Assembly: GCA_021824175.1 (NCBI GenBank)
Contig: JAKALP010000017.1
Location: 1 to 64,000, forward strand
Origin: Deltaproteobacteria bacterium
GTDB lineage: Bacteria > Desulfobacterota > Desulfobacteria > Desulfobacterales > Desulfosarcinaceae
DNA length: 64,000 nt
Direction: 5' to 3'
Position 1 is the first letter of the stretch. Every line of letters starts with the position of its first letter. The notes below the pieces were generated by a model. That model was given only the letters and a program-made list of their open reading frames with translations, did not search any database and was not told the DNA's origin. Both the position numbers and the translations under genes were made by a program. Positions 1-8,363 of the stretch are shown here, piece by piece.

Positions 1-207
1 GATCTACAATTGGTTACAATGATCGCACTTTTTTCCCATCATCGTTATCCTACCAAATCAGTTCTATGAAAACTCAAATGCGGTTACCCTGCCTTCAAAT
101 CGCTTGCAGATTCACAGGAGGGTTGCTAAAAAGATCACCATAAACATACAAACTTTTTAGAAGGGCTACCATTGGTTGGGGGCGGAAAGGGAGAATAAGC
201 TACAATC

Positions 208-924
208 ATGATCGACTTAGGCTTTCTTGGCGAGATTCATTTGAATTGGAAGTTTTTCAGCGCGTTGTTGAGCATTGTGCTCATCGACTTGATCCTGGCC
301 GGCGACAATGCCGTGGTGATCGCAATGGCGGTTAAAAATCTGCATGGCAAATCCCGCACCTGGGGCATTACCCTAGGCGCCGCCGGCGCGGTTGTGGTAC
401 GGGTGGTGTGCACTTTTTTCGTGGCAAAGTTGCTGACCATCTCTTTTATCAAGCTGGTGGGCGGCGCGGTGATTCTGTGGATCGCCGTCAAACTGCTAGT
501 GGAGGGTTCGGAGGAGCACGAACACAAGGAGGCCACCGGCATATTACAGGCTTTGTGGATCATCATCGTGGCCGATATGAGCATGGGTATCGACAATATG
601 CTGGCCGTGGGCGGCGCCTCCCACGGCAATTTTTTTCTGCTGATGTTCGGGCTGGCTTTGAGCATCCCCTTCGTCGTCTTCATGAGTTCCTTGCTGGCCA
701 AACTGATGGACCGCTTTCCCATCATCCTTTACATTGGCGCGGCAGTACTGGGCAAGGTGGGCGGTGAAATGATGATCACCGATCCAATTATGCACGAGCT
801 GTTACAGCCCACCAAATTCGTTGAATACGGCGTGATGATATTCTTTGCCGTCGCTGTGGTGAGCTTAGGCAGATATCTGCTGATCGTTAACCGTAGAAAA
901 GAGCCCGAGGCGGTCGCGCAGTAA
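208..924 (+). CDS. TerC-family integral membrane protein (YjbE type)
   Basis: The 238-residue product is a multi-pass inner-membrane protein. An early segment reads LSIVLIDLILAGDNAVVIAM (residues about 21-40), the TerC-family signature in which the Asp residues of the first conserved helix sit in the membrane. A second conserved stretch, ADMSMGIDNMLAVGGASHG near residues 121-139, repeats the motif. The family is linked to metal-ion (Mn2+) export or homeostasis, or to loading metals onto exported proteins, and the YjbE subgroup is the best fit by length and motif. A purine-rich AAAGGGAG lies at 186-193, a rather long 14 bases before the ATG. The gene stands alone and converges with the lipase gene; both share the hairpin at 1050-1093. 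I looked for a yybP-ykoY manganese riboswitch upstream and could not support one. The family is secure; the substrate is inferred. Confidence 0.85.
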   Translation: MIDLGFLGEIHLNWKFFSALLSIVLIDLILAGDNAVVIAMAVKNLHGKSRTWGITLGAAGAVVVRVVCTFFVAKLLTISFIKLVGGAVILWIAVKLLVEGSEEHEHKEATGILQALWIIIVADMSMGIDNMLAVGGASHGNFFLLMFGLALSIPFVVFMSSLLAKLMDRFPIILYIGAAVLGKVGGEMMITDPIMHELLQPTKFVEYGVMIFFAVAVVSLGRYLLIVNRRKEPEAVAQ

Positions 925-1049
925 AGACAATCCACCTCCCTCCAATGGCAAGCAAAAAGGTTTTGCCCCACACGGTGAATCTCACCATGGCCCGGGCTTC
1001 ATTGAAAGCCGCTTCTTCCGATAGGCGCACTTGGTTTTTTTTGAATGGT

Positions 1050-1093
1050 AAAAGAGCCGTTTGCCGGACCATGGGAGGTCCGGCAGCGGCTTT
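1050..1093 (-). terminator. Intrinsic terminator between convergent genes
   Basis: A strong stem pairs GCCGGACC with GGTCCGGC and continues outward through an imperfect GAGCCG/CGGCTTT stretch. On the minus strand it is followed by CTTTTACC, a short T-run, which suits the end of the lipase transcript. The A-rich flank on the other side may let it work for the TerC gene too. Confidence 0.6.
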
Positions 1094-1118
1094 AAAAAAT
1101 ACAACGAATCAGTGCAAA

Positions 1119-2492
1119 TCAGCGCGGGATGTCGTCCCACTGCACAAAATCGTTGAACTGCACCGAAATGCGATGGCTCGTGGAGGACCAGTTGGGCACG
1201 TTGATCACCTGCATCAGGCCATTGCCGCCCCGATCCATGAGCGTGAGCCGGATGCGGTTATCCGGCGGATCAGCGGCCGGAATGAACAGATCCACGCCGG
1301 TGATAAAAGCCAGGCTGTGGAAGTAGGCAATGGGCGGCTCCACGCTGCTGGCCCCGTCCGATCCCAGGTCATAGACAAAGAACGAGGTGGTGCGTTTGGC
1401 AATCGGACAGGTGGCGGCATTGACAATGTTGACGCCGTTGATGGCCAGAATGGTGTTCTGCACACCCTGGTCGCCCCAGGACTCTTTGTCCCGGCTCACC
1501 ACCAGATTGCTCTGCCCGTCGGCGAAATCCATGTTGGCCCCCACGCCGCCGCCCAGGGGCGATGCGTTCAAGCGCACGAATTGGTCGTCCCGGATAAAGG
1601 GTTCCTTGTAGAAATGGTGGTCCTGCCCTTCGCGTACCAGCACGAACTCATAATTGCGTCCGCCTTGGATCTTGAAGGGTCCCCAGTGTCCGTCGGCCGT
1701 GATGGCGGCCTGGGCCGCGGGTTTTTTGTTTATCCGCATACCGGTAGCGCCGCTGATTTCGTACATTTGCAGCAAAGCCCCCTCCACGCCGATGTTCTGG
1801 GGAAAAATCACGGCCCGGCCGGAAACAGCGAGATGACCGCGTAAATCAGGCACCACTGACGTGGTTTTGGGCGCGCTGCCGGTCAGGAATTGGTACATGT
1901 GAGCAAATGCTTCGGCTGATGTGGCGGCCTGCACATGGGTCTGATTCTCCAGAATCACATTTTCAGCGCCCACGATGGCGCGGCCGGCCGTGCCGCGACC
2001 GGCCCACAACGCCAGGGTAGGCACTCCGCCCGGCAGGGACGCGGCCACCTGACCATCGATGCTGACATAATGGGCCACCCGGGCGGCCCGTTCAGGAGTC
2101 AACAAATACCCGGCCCGCGGCGGCGTCACATTGCCCATCATCACCACCGTTCCCAGGGAGTGGGCCATGATGTCCACCTGCTCGGCGCCGGTGGCGGCCA
2201 ACACCTGGTCGATCAAGGCATCGAGGCGGGTGTGAACATCATCCCACGTGTTGATCGTGAAGGTGGAATCATACTCATGGGCATATAAATACTCCTTTGG
2301 ATACCCGTTGGAAGTAAACCGCATGGCCTGAGATTCAAACTGGCTGGCCGAACCGGAGCTGCCATGCACGAAAATGATCGGATTGTATGGAATAGGGACC
2401 TTGGGTGTGCACTCTTTGGCCATGGTCGGGGCTGCCCAAAAAAGCAGGATGGCCCCCAGGATCAACCAAGTAGAATATTGCTTGAATTTCAT
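1119..2492 (-). CDS. Secreted AFL-like lipase/esterase with C-terminal beta domain
   Basis: The 457-residue protein begins with a signal peptide (hydrophobic LILGAILLFWAAPTMA, likely cut after A25). Residues about 36-210 are an alpha/beta hydrolase domain: the oxyanion-hole motif FVHGSSGSASQFE is near 41-53 and the nucleophile elbow AHSLG puts the catalytic Ser at 112. A His in NQTHVQAATS after a beta-alpha turn is a candidate third triad member. The remaining 240 residues are beta-rich and resemble the C-terminal lid or lipid-binding domain of the Archaeoglobus fulgidus long-chain lipase, a family of similar length (about 475 residues). It probably hydrolyses long-chain esters outside the cytoplasm. 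Directly upstream lies a fragment of a different alpha/beta hydrolase. The fold and secretion are visible; the substrate class comes from family resemblance. Confidence 0.75.
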   Translation of the reverse strand: MKFKQYSTWLILGAILLFWAAPTMAKECTPKVPIPYNPIIFVHGSSGSASQFESQAMRFTSNGYPKEYLYAHEYDSTFTINTWDDVHTRLDALIDQVLAATGAEQVDIMAHSLGTVVMMGNVTPPRAGYLLTPERAARVAHYVSIDGQVAASLPGGVPTLALWAGRGTAGRAIVGAENVILENQTHVQAATSAEAFAHMYQFLTGSAPKTTSVVPDLRGHLAVSGRAVIFPQNIGVEGALLQMYEISGATGMRINKKPAAQAAITADGHWGPFKIQGGRNYEFVLVREGQDHHFYKEPFIRDDQFVRLNASPLGGGVGANMDFADGQSNLVVSRDKESWGDQGVQNTILAINGVNIVNAATCPIAKRTTSFFVYDLGSDGASSVEPPIAYFHSLAFITGVDLFIPAADPPDNRIRLTLMDRGGNGLMQVINVPNWSSTSHRISVQFNDFVQWDDIPR

Positions 2493-2571
2493 CGGACACC
2501 TCCATAGTCATGCTTGAATGTATGGCTGCCGCATCATCTGCCGGGGATGCGGCGGCACTGTTTTGGACCGA

Positions 2572-2829
2572 TCATTTGGGCGGCACATCAGAGGTGGCCG
2601 CCTCCACGATGATCTCGTTGGCCGCTTCCTTGAGGATATAGCCCGCCTTGACGTTCTTCATGGCCGATTGGGAAGCGCCCACGGCCAGAATCAGCTTGGT
2701 TTTCAACCCGCCCATGATGGGATCGACTCCCTGGGGCGTGCGGATGGCCTGGCCTTCAATAAAATACTCCTCTTCCACATAGCCATATTGAGCGAGATCA
2801 AACTCGGGCGTGAAGAAGACATAGTTAGG
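2572..2829 (-). pseudogene. Fragment of an alpha/beta hydrolase domain protein (Abhydrolase_10 type)
   Basis: An open minus-strand frame encodes about 85 residues. It opens with TPEFDLAQYGYVEEEYFIEG, close to the N-terminal part of large alpha/beta hydrolase domain proteins, and runs straight into GVDPIMGGLKTKLILAVGAS followed by QSA, which resembles the nucleophile-elbow region normally found about a hundred or more residues later. There is no start codon with a ribosome site, a stop lies just upstream, and the catalytic His region is missing. This looks like a gene that lost its middle and both ends. It may have been a neighbour of the AFL-like lipase before decay. The family assignment is from memory of motifs. 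Confidence 0.5.
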
Positions 2830-3085
2830 AACTTTTGGACAAATTATTTACAGCGGTGCCGGCAAGTCTTAGGCGAAAAGAGCTCCCGGGCCGCGGCGTG
2901 GATCTTGACCCAACGTATGGTATGGACCTTAAAATGAGGTTCGGACGCCTCAATTTTATCAAACAGCCTAACTGGACTACTGCGGTTGGAAAAGCAATTC
3001 TGTCGCACAGCCCTGTGCGATGTCAACAGAAATATTAATTATGAAAACGTTCTTTCTTTTGTGCAAAATGGAATTGTGTCCGACG

Positions 3086-4165
3086 CTATCCGGTCACTAA
3101 ACGCAACACCCATTCGGCGCCATACTTGAACTGGATTTTACGCCATCCCTTTGCCGCCACAGCAAATCCAATCAGCAGCAAGGCTACCAAAATCAAAGTG
3201 ATCGGGGCTGACATGGTTTTCCAGAAGCCGAAATATTGGGCCGACTCGCGGATTGCGGCCACATGAAAGATAAGGAGGGTAAGTGACACCCGGCCTAGGC
3301 AGACCAGCATGTTGGAGACGTCAAATGAAAGCCGCTCATCGATACGCACAAAGGTGTAGACGAACAGCAGGGCCGTCGCGATTAGAAAAAGCGTTATGGG
3401 CGTAAGCGCGGGGTAGAAATTGGTTTTAAACAGAAAAAAGCGAATCCACCTGGAATCATGGGTGAACGCCAGCCCTGAAGCAAACAGGCCGGACAATACT
3501 GCCAGGGCCGCCACCAGCACCGCGGCCATCTGCCATATCTTCTGGATCGTGCCCGCCAGCAGCCAGCGCCCGGCCGCGATGCCGGCCAAAAAAAAGGCCA
3601 GCCAGGGAAAGATGGGAAAAAAACCTTCGGCCAGGGCAAATCGCAGGGCGCCACCTGGTTTGGTGGGTGCAGACATGTCGTTATTGTAAAGCCTGAAGGG
3701 CGTATCCAACCAGGTCTGAATTCCGATGGTGATCACCAGCACCGCTGCCAGCAACGTCAGCACCCCTGAAGTGGATAACCGGCGCAGCATGGGGGCCATC
3801 ATCATGGCCGCCCCGATGAGATGGAGCACATACCACGATCCCATGGTGAACCAGTGCGGCGTCAAGAAATTCATCAAGTAGCCGAACCCCATGATCATGG
3901 CGCCCCGGATCACCAACAACCGGTCACAGTCATCGTGGCGCTGGGCGCTGAAGGTAACCCCCACGCCGGCAAGCAGCACGAAGATGGGCGCGGCCAATCC
4001 CCCCAGGGCGCCGGTGAAAAGCACAACCCATTCATTGTGCTGCTCAATGCCCACCAGCCAGTAGGAAACGTGCTGGGTGATCATTAATAATACCGCCAGC
4101 CCGCGCAGGGCATCGATGGCCAGCCAGCGGGAACCGGCAGTGCGCGATAGAGCTGAAGCGTTCAT
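3086..4165 (-). CDS. HGSNAT-like (DUF1624) membrane acyltransferase
   Basis: The 359-residue protein has about ten hydrophobic segments. Its N-terminus RWLAIDALRGLAVLLMITQH (residues about 12-31) carries the D-x-x-RG signature shared by heparan-alpha-glucosaminide acetyltransferase-like and related acyltransferase-3 proteins, with a conserved His at the end of the first helix. Family members move acyl groups across the membrane onto sugars or other acceptors. A longer open frame runs upstream to 4882, but its extra residues are a shadow of the neighbouring gene. The ATG at 4165 overlaps the TAA of that gene (TAATG), so the two are translationally coupled. This coupling suggests that the acyltransferase and the Lgt/CPBP fusion act on the same envelope substrate. 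The acceptor is unknown. Confidence 0.75.
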   Translation of the reverse strand: MNASALSRTAGSRWLAIDALRGLAVLLMITQHVSYWLVGIEQHNEWVVLFTGALGGLAAPIFVLLAGVGVTFSAQRHDDCDRLLVIRGAMIMGFGYLMNFLTPHWFTMGSWYVLHLIGAAMMMAPMLRRLSTSGVLTLLAAVLVITIGIQTWLDTPFRLYNNDMSAPTKPGGALRFALAEGFFPIFPWLAFFLAGIAAGRWLLAGTIQKIWQMAAVLVAALAVLSGLFASGLAFTHDSRWIRFFLFKTNFYPALTPITLFLIATALLFVYTFVRIDERLSFDVSNMLVCLGRVSLTLLIFHVAAIRESAQYFGFWKTMSAPITLILVALLLIGFAVAAKGWRKIQFKYGAEWVLRLVTG

Positions 4166-5652
4166 TACATTCTCAACATGGGCATGCCGATGCAGCCGAT
4201 ATCGATGATAAAGTGGCAAATGATGGCCGGCGTGATGCTGCGGTTGCGATCCGCCACCAACCCCAGGACAATGCCGTAAATCAAGGAGAAGATCCCCAGA
4301 ATGGCGCCGGCGATCATGAAATGGATGATCGAATAAATCGCCGCCTGCGCCGGAATAGCAATCCATTTTGAATAGTCCGCCCGCCGCAGCAGGCCATATA
4401 GTGCCTGGCGGTACATAATCTCTTCGGCGAAAGCATTCATGAGGCTCAGCATAATGGCCGGCGGCCAGAATATCAATCCGCGCAGCGCCATCGGGCGCTT
4501 GAAGACCAACAGCTCCAGCGAGTAGTAAATGCTCATGGCCAAGCCCACTAAAAAATAAGGAGAGAATTGGGTCCAGCGGTACTGAGACCAGATGGGCAAG
4601 CCGTTGCGTTTCATCCAGGTCAAGGCAAACCATGGCAGCAGCATCATGGGCAGATAAGCTCCCACGCGCAAATAGGCATCGGCCAATGATTCCACCCGTG
4701 AAAATGGCCATGGCCAGACCCGGATTTTTCGGGTCAGATAAAAGATCAAAAAGGTCAACAACACATAGGAAACAACGAGGATGGCCAATGAAAAGAGCTT
4801 GCGGATCTCTCCGGTGCTCTGGAGCGCGATAGGACCAGGCGAATCTGCACTGGCGCTTGGCGCGGCCTGATAGCGCCACCAAATGACCACGAAGAGGCTG
4901 AAGGCAAACAGCAAATAGGCAATCATGGCCAATTGAGCCTGGGTGAGCTCCAGAGAAATGAGGTGCTCCGTGCGGAATACTTCAAACACCATGCGGCCAG
5001 CGGCGTAAATCACAAAATAGAATGCAAATACTGAACCCTGATAGCGTTGCCGGGGCCAGGGATCAGCATAAATAGTGGCGTAAAGGCGTCGGAGGAATAA
5101 AAAGATACATAGATTGACCGCCATATCGTATATGGGAACTGGGTTTTGGAAGGCGATATCCAGACCGTAAAGATTGAAGGCAATGCGATTGCCCCAGCAG
5201 CATCCGATCAAAAAGCAGGCCGAGCGCCCAAAGAAATGGGCCATGGGCACATAGAGATAGATGGTGTCGAACACTTCTAGAAAGTGCAACCGCAGAAAAT
5301 AACAGAAGATAGCGCCGAACACGAGCGGCCCGATCAGGCTGGCGTGGTAGGTGTGAGAGGCGCCGTGGAACATGTTTTCAAAGAAAAATGCAATACTCCA
5401 CTGACTGAATGGTTTATAAAACATGGTGGCCGCGCGGGAACCGAGATACCCGGCCGGAAATGACATCAGGATGGAAAGGACCGTGAAGAGGATCACTCGT
5501 TTTTTAGGATAGCCCAAAGCCAGCAACCGCTTGCCCACCAGTATCAAAAAAACAACTATGACACCGATGATTGTTCCGTAATAGTAGACCTCGCCAAGGG
5601 TTCTCACCCAGGGGTATTTAGCCCCCCAACCGAGATAAGTGATCATAAACAA
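4165..5652 (-). CDS. Lgt-like diacylglyceryl transferase domain fused to CPBP intramembrane protease
   Basis: This 495-residue polytopic protein joins two membrane families. Residues about 15-265 resemble prolipoprotein diacylglyceryl transferase: TYHASLIGPL near 101-110 matches the Lgt HGG-type region, HFFGRSACFLIGCCWG (139-154) the GR-x-x-x-F-x-x-G signature, and AGRMVFEVFR (218-227) the late Arg region. Residues about 320-490 carry the three motifs of CPBP/Rce1-like proteases: EEIMYR at 410-415, YSIIH at 440-444 and HFIID at 480-484. Lgt modifies a Cys in a lipobox, while CPBP enzymes cleave membrane-embedded substrates. The fusion hints at a specialised lipoprotein or lipid-anchored peptide pathway. 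The GCC pair in the Lgt motif differs from housekeeping Lgt, so this is probably a paralogue. It overlaps the downstream acyltransferase by one base. Confidence 0.75.
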   Translation of the reverse strand: MFMITYLGWGAKYPWVRTLGEVYYYGTIIGVIVVFLILVGKRLLALGYPKKRVILFTVLSILMSFPAGYLGSRAATMFYKPFSQWSIAFFFENMFHGASHTYHASLIGPLVFGAIFCYFLRLHFLEVFDTIYLYVPMAHFFGRSACFLIGCCWGNRIAFNLYGLDIAFQNPVPIYDMAVNLCIFLFLRRLYATIYADPWPRQRYQGSVFAFYFVIYAAGRMVFEVFRTEHLISLELTQAQLAMIAYLLFAFSLFVVIWWRYQAAPSASADSPGPIALQSTGEIRKLFSLAILVVSYVLLTFLIFYLTRKIRVWPWPFSRVESLADAYLRVGAYLPMMLLPWFALTWMKRNGLPIWSQYRWTQFSPYFLVGLAMSIYYSLELLVFKRPMALRGLIFWPPAIMLSLMNAFAEEIMYRQALYGLLRRADYSKWIAIPAQAAIYSIIHFMIAGAILGIFSLIYGIVLGLVADRNRSITPAIICHFIIDIGCIGMPMLRM

Positions 5653-6448
5653 CCTTCACTGGCCAAATAGGTCACTTGCCGCTAGCGGCTCCAATCAAAT
5701 CAATAGGCGCTATAATATGTCCTACGATGTCACCACCGAGGGTCTATATTAAAAGCCAACTCCAAAGGAAAGGCCTTTTTGCCTTAGAAAGCGGGCATCG
5801 AGTGTTTCCAATGGTCGTTTTGAATTCCCACTATGGCAGGAGCGATAATTTCGGATTTGCTGAGAATAGATCTAAGGATGGATGGCATTTAAAAGGAGAC
5901 CGGCGGTTTCAAATATCGAAAAATTCAGAATCCGTTTCAACCCAGTTTCAGGCCCGATAACTTCCAGCTTCCGCGCCGCTTCTCCGATCCGCCCCAGTGG
6001 AGCCCCCCTGAAACCGCCGGCAAAGGTTAAATCCTTTTGCTCCTTTTATATACCAAGCACATTATTGAAATCCCTCTCATTTGCCCTTTTAGTATCAGCA
6101 TATCCACTCGTTATAAGACCGGCAATCGGGAAAACTCTATTTATGGACCCAAAAAATACTAAAATCGCACCCCAAAAGTTAGTGGATTTTGCCCTGAAAA
6201 CCCCCGTTGAAATTGATTTTTGCCCTGGCCATTTGTCTATCCAGATGAATTTTGTATCTTTTCCATGCTTCCGGGTCTACCGCGAATTTTGATGCGCATC
6301 CACCGTGCCCCAGCTCGGCGCCTTAGCCATTCCCGCCCATGGATAAACGAACAGATCCCGAACCGCCGGGCAGGCGATTCGGGATCTATTTAGAACAGTA
6401 TGGTTGGGGATTGTAAGGTCAGACCTTTAGCCGGTCTGTTTACATCCT
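5653..6448. other. Intergenic stretch, no supported gene
   Basis: About 800 bases separate the Lgt/CPBP gene from the first PETase-like gene. Short open frames exist on both strands, but none has a ribosome site plus a recognisable product. A minus-strand frame around 5845-6045 reads protein-like (for example EAARKLEVIGPETGLKRIL) and could be a coding remnant, but I cannot name it. The only clear element is the hairpin at 6353-6387. Confidence 0.4.
6353..6387 (-). terminator. Hairpin terminator after PETase-like paralogue A
   Basis: AGATCCCGAACCGCC pairs with GGCGATTCGGGATCT over 15 bases with one wobble and a 5-base loop. The T-run on the minus side is short. Terminators with a CCCG core and CGGG partner also follow paralogues B, C, D and F. 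Confidence 0.6.
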
Positions 6449-7336
6449 CTAATTGCAGCCGCTGCTGCTAGTGCTGCTGGTGCTGGAGCTGCTAGAGCTG
6501 CTGGAGCTGGAGCCGCCGCTCTTATCCACCCACTCGAAGCGGGAGGTGCCGGATTGATCGGCGATGGCGCTCTTCTGGGAAGTGTCGCCATCCAGGTAGT
6601 ACTTCATCCAGGCGATCACATCGCCAGCCATTTTGTCGGCGGCGGAGCCGCTAGCGTTGGCCCAGGCCATATGGGAATAACCAGTATATTCCACATACTT
6701 CCTGGAGATGCTGGTAGACAATCCGCTATACTCGCCGCGGGTCATGGAATTGGTGGCCAGGGTGTCGCCCGAGCCGGCCTCGATGAAAGTGGCGGCCGTG
6801 ATGGTGCGCAGGGCGCTGTCGGCGAAGCCTTCTTCATACGGGGCCAAGCCAACGGTGGTCTTCAACTGGTTGGTCAACTGGGAAGAGGCCCACAAAGAGC
6901 CGCCGCCGCCCTTGGAATGACCGCAGGTGGAGAGTTTGCTGGTGTTGATTTTGCCTTTTACATTGGCGTCGCTGGTGTTCAGGCTCTTGAGTTTGGAGAT
7001 GCAGTTTTTATGGGCATCGCGCCACAGGCTGACCATACCATAAGTATTGGAAGGCGTGAAAGCCAGAACCACGTAACCGGCAGCCGCCACTCTTTGGGAC
7101 ATCCATTCGATGGCGCTTAAAGTACCGGTATAGCCGCTGGACATGGAAGTTGCTCCAACGGTGCCCGAGATCGTACAGGGATAATAGAGTTTGGCTGCCG
7201 AAGTACTGCCGATGCCTGAAATGGATTTGGTACAAACACTGGCCCCCAGAGTAGGAGTACTACTGCCGGTATCGCAAGCATAGCTGATCAACCCGATTAC
7301 GCTTAGAACTACGAACAACATAACAGTCTTCTTCAT
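6449..7336 (-). CDS. PETase/cutinase-like lipoprotein hydrolase, paralogue A
   Basis: This 295-residue protein starts at the MKK following GGGAGGGAAGG; an upstream in-frame ATG at 7405 lacks such a site. A hydrophobic leader ends in ISYAC with Cys21 as probable lipid-attachment residue, then Asp at +2. The body is an alpha/beta hydrolase resembling bacterial cutinases and PET hydrolases: YPCTISGTVGATSMSSGYTG at 52-71 matches the segment holding the oxyanion residue, GHSKGGGGSLW gives Ser141, GSGDT gives Asp191 and YSHMAW gives His222. AWMKYYLDGDT near 242-252 matches the family C-terminal helix. After WVDKSGG come about 19 Ser/Thr and a terminal GCN. A secreted polyesterase or esterase is likely; the natural substrate is unknown. 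It diverges from paralogue B. Confidence 0.8.
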   Translation of the reverse strand: MKKTVMLFVVLSVIGLISYACDTGSSTPTLGASVCTKSISGIGSTSAAKLYYPCTISGTVGATSMSSGYTGTLSAIEWMSQRVAAAGYVVLAFTPSNTYGMVSLWRDAHKNCISKLKSLNTSDANVKGKINTSKLSTCGHSKGGGGSLWASSQLTNQLKTTVGLAPYEEGFADSALRTITAATFIEAGSGDTLATNSMTRGEYSGLSTSISRKYVEYTGYSHMAWANASGSAADKMAGDVIAWMKYYLDGDTSQKSAIADQSGTSRFEWVDKSGGSSSSSSSSSSTSSTSSSGCN

Positions 7337-7546
7337 GATAACCTTCCCTCCCATTTTTATTCGACGGTAAAAGCAAGCATAAGTATTAATTTGGATCATC
7401 TCCAATCACACCTTGGTTAAATACACCTCCTATGCATTGGGGATTCATTCCAAAATCTGAGATCATGACCACCACCTCAACAGCCATTATTCTCAGTTCC
7501 CAGAGCTCTTCGCAAAATGAACCGCACGGCCGTACATTGCGTTTAG

Positions 7547-7765
7547 CTGATCCACAATTGCCCCGACATCGGGGTTTCTTTCTTCTGGTGTCAAAGGGGG
7601 GGGGACTTTGACGGGACGCATAATGAATACGCTTCAGGGAATCTAACAGCTTGCAAACCGCATGACAATTGGGGAAACTATTATTATTTGATCTCTGAAA
7701 AGCCTAAATCTATTTTGCATTTTGTAAATTCGCCAACCGGCTTTAACATTATCAGAGTAAATTAA
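7547..7765 (+). pseudogene. Left-arm copy of an unrecognised gene 3' end
   Basis: An open frame without a start codon encodes VSFFWCQRGGDFDG, then NEYASGNLTACKPHDNWGNY and a further 26 or so residues to a TAA at 7763-7765. The right arm encodes nearly the same peptide on the other strand, with differences concentrated at tolerated positions, so both were coding once. Removing one G from the nine-G run at 7596-7604 would join this frame to the upstream reading frame (FLLVSKGG). The family is not recognised. Confidence 0.45.
7584..7706. repeat. Left arm of a 123-bp inverted repeat
   Basis: Read against the reverse complement of 7989-8114, this arm matches closely, including an uninterrupted GCAAACCGCATGACAATTGG core and the adjoining GGAAACTATTATTATTT. 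The arms are separated by 282 bases of AT-rich sequence and carry a homopolymer G/C run at the same place. Confidence 0.8.
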
Positions 7766-7942
7766 ATAATATAATTATAATAGATAATATAATATTTAAT
7801 TACAATTTAGATTTTGATACTTCACCGGCCGTCTTCGTATTTGAATACTTCTATCCTGAAACCTTTAAGTATCAAAATTTGTTTTGTAAGTATTTTTTAC
7901 TTCTTCGCACGCAATTAACTATGTAAAACAAATTTATCCATA

Positions 7943-8303
7943 TTATTTTGTTAACTTGCGGGACAGACAAATGATTTTGAGTAGAATATTAGGCTTTTTA
8001 GAACTTAAATAATAATAGTTTCCCCAATTGTCATGCGGTTTGCAAACTGTTAGATTCTCTGAAGCATATTCATTGGTTTTATTGTCAAAGCCTCCCCCCC
8101 CTCTTTGGCACCAGTAACAACTGACCATTCAAATGAAGCTCGTACGTGCAAGCATCGCAAGAAATGTGTGAGAAGGCGCTGAAGATATCACTATAAACGC
8201 CCATATACTTGGAACTAACGGGCATGAAGAACTCCGCCCGTAATTTCAGCGAGAGAAAATCTTCACGATCCAAGGAGGTGACATAGCCAAGCTTAAGAGG
8301 ACG
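7943..8303 (-). pseudogene. Right-arm copy of the same unrecognised gene, frameshifted
   Basis: A minus-strand frame open from 8303 (with the segment DREDFLSLKLRAEFFMPVSS, then YMGVYSDIFSAFSHISCDAC, ELHLNGQLLLVP) ends in a stop just after an eight-C run (8094-8101). The next frame continues with GGGFDNKTNEYASENLTVC and KPHDNWGNYYYLSSKKP to 7943. One base fewer in the homopolymer would restore a single reading frame of about 120 residues. There is no start codon with a ribosome site. The same homopolymer disrupts the left-arm copy. No family was recognised. Confidence 0.45.
7989..8114. repeat. Right arm of the inverted repeat
   Basis: This is the reverse-complement partner of 7584-7706. It contains CCAATTGTCATGCGGTTTGC and the eight-C run opposite the nine-G run of the left arm. 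Confidence 0.8.
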
Positions 8304-8363
8304 TCATTTAGAAGTAAAATTGTGTGGGTCAATCAACAAACCGAAAAGGGAGGGAAACTGGTC

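Larger units (their letters stand above)
7337..8363. other. Divergent intergenic region between paralogues A and B
   Basis: This 1-kb stretch contains two inverted arms (7584-7706 and 7989-8114) around an AT-rich core, plus the frameshifted remnants listed separately. The outer edges of the arms lie 248 and 250 bases from the two start codons. A CCCCG/CGGGG hairpin with a T-rich tail at 7561-7584 has no obvious upstream gene. No intact gene was found. Confidence 0.6.

Noticed and set aside
1-207. yybP-ykoY manganese riboswitch upstream of the TerC-family gene
   Set aside because: The family is often so regulated, but the conserved loops and paired elements could not be found in the 207 bases available.
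945-1844. A 299-codon plus-strand frame opposite the lipase
   Set aside because: Shadow frame: it crosses the terminator hairpin and most of it is antisense to the lipase gene.
4166-4882. N-terminal extension of the acyltransferase reading frame up to 4882
   Set aside because: The extension is in a shadow frame of the Lgt/CPBP gene, and a coupled ATG at 4165 starts exactly at the HGSNAT-like domain.
5882-6292. A 136-codon plus-strand frame in the gap before paralogue A
   Set aside because: No ribosome site, no recognisable motif and unlike the codon use of neighbouring genes.
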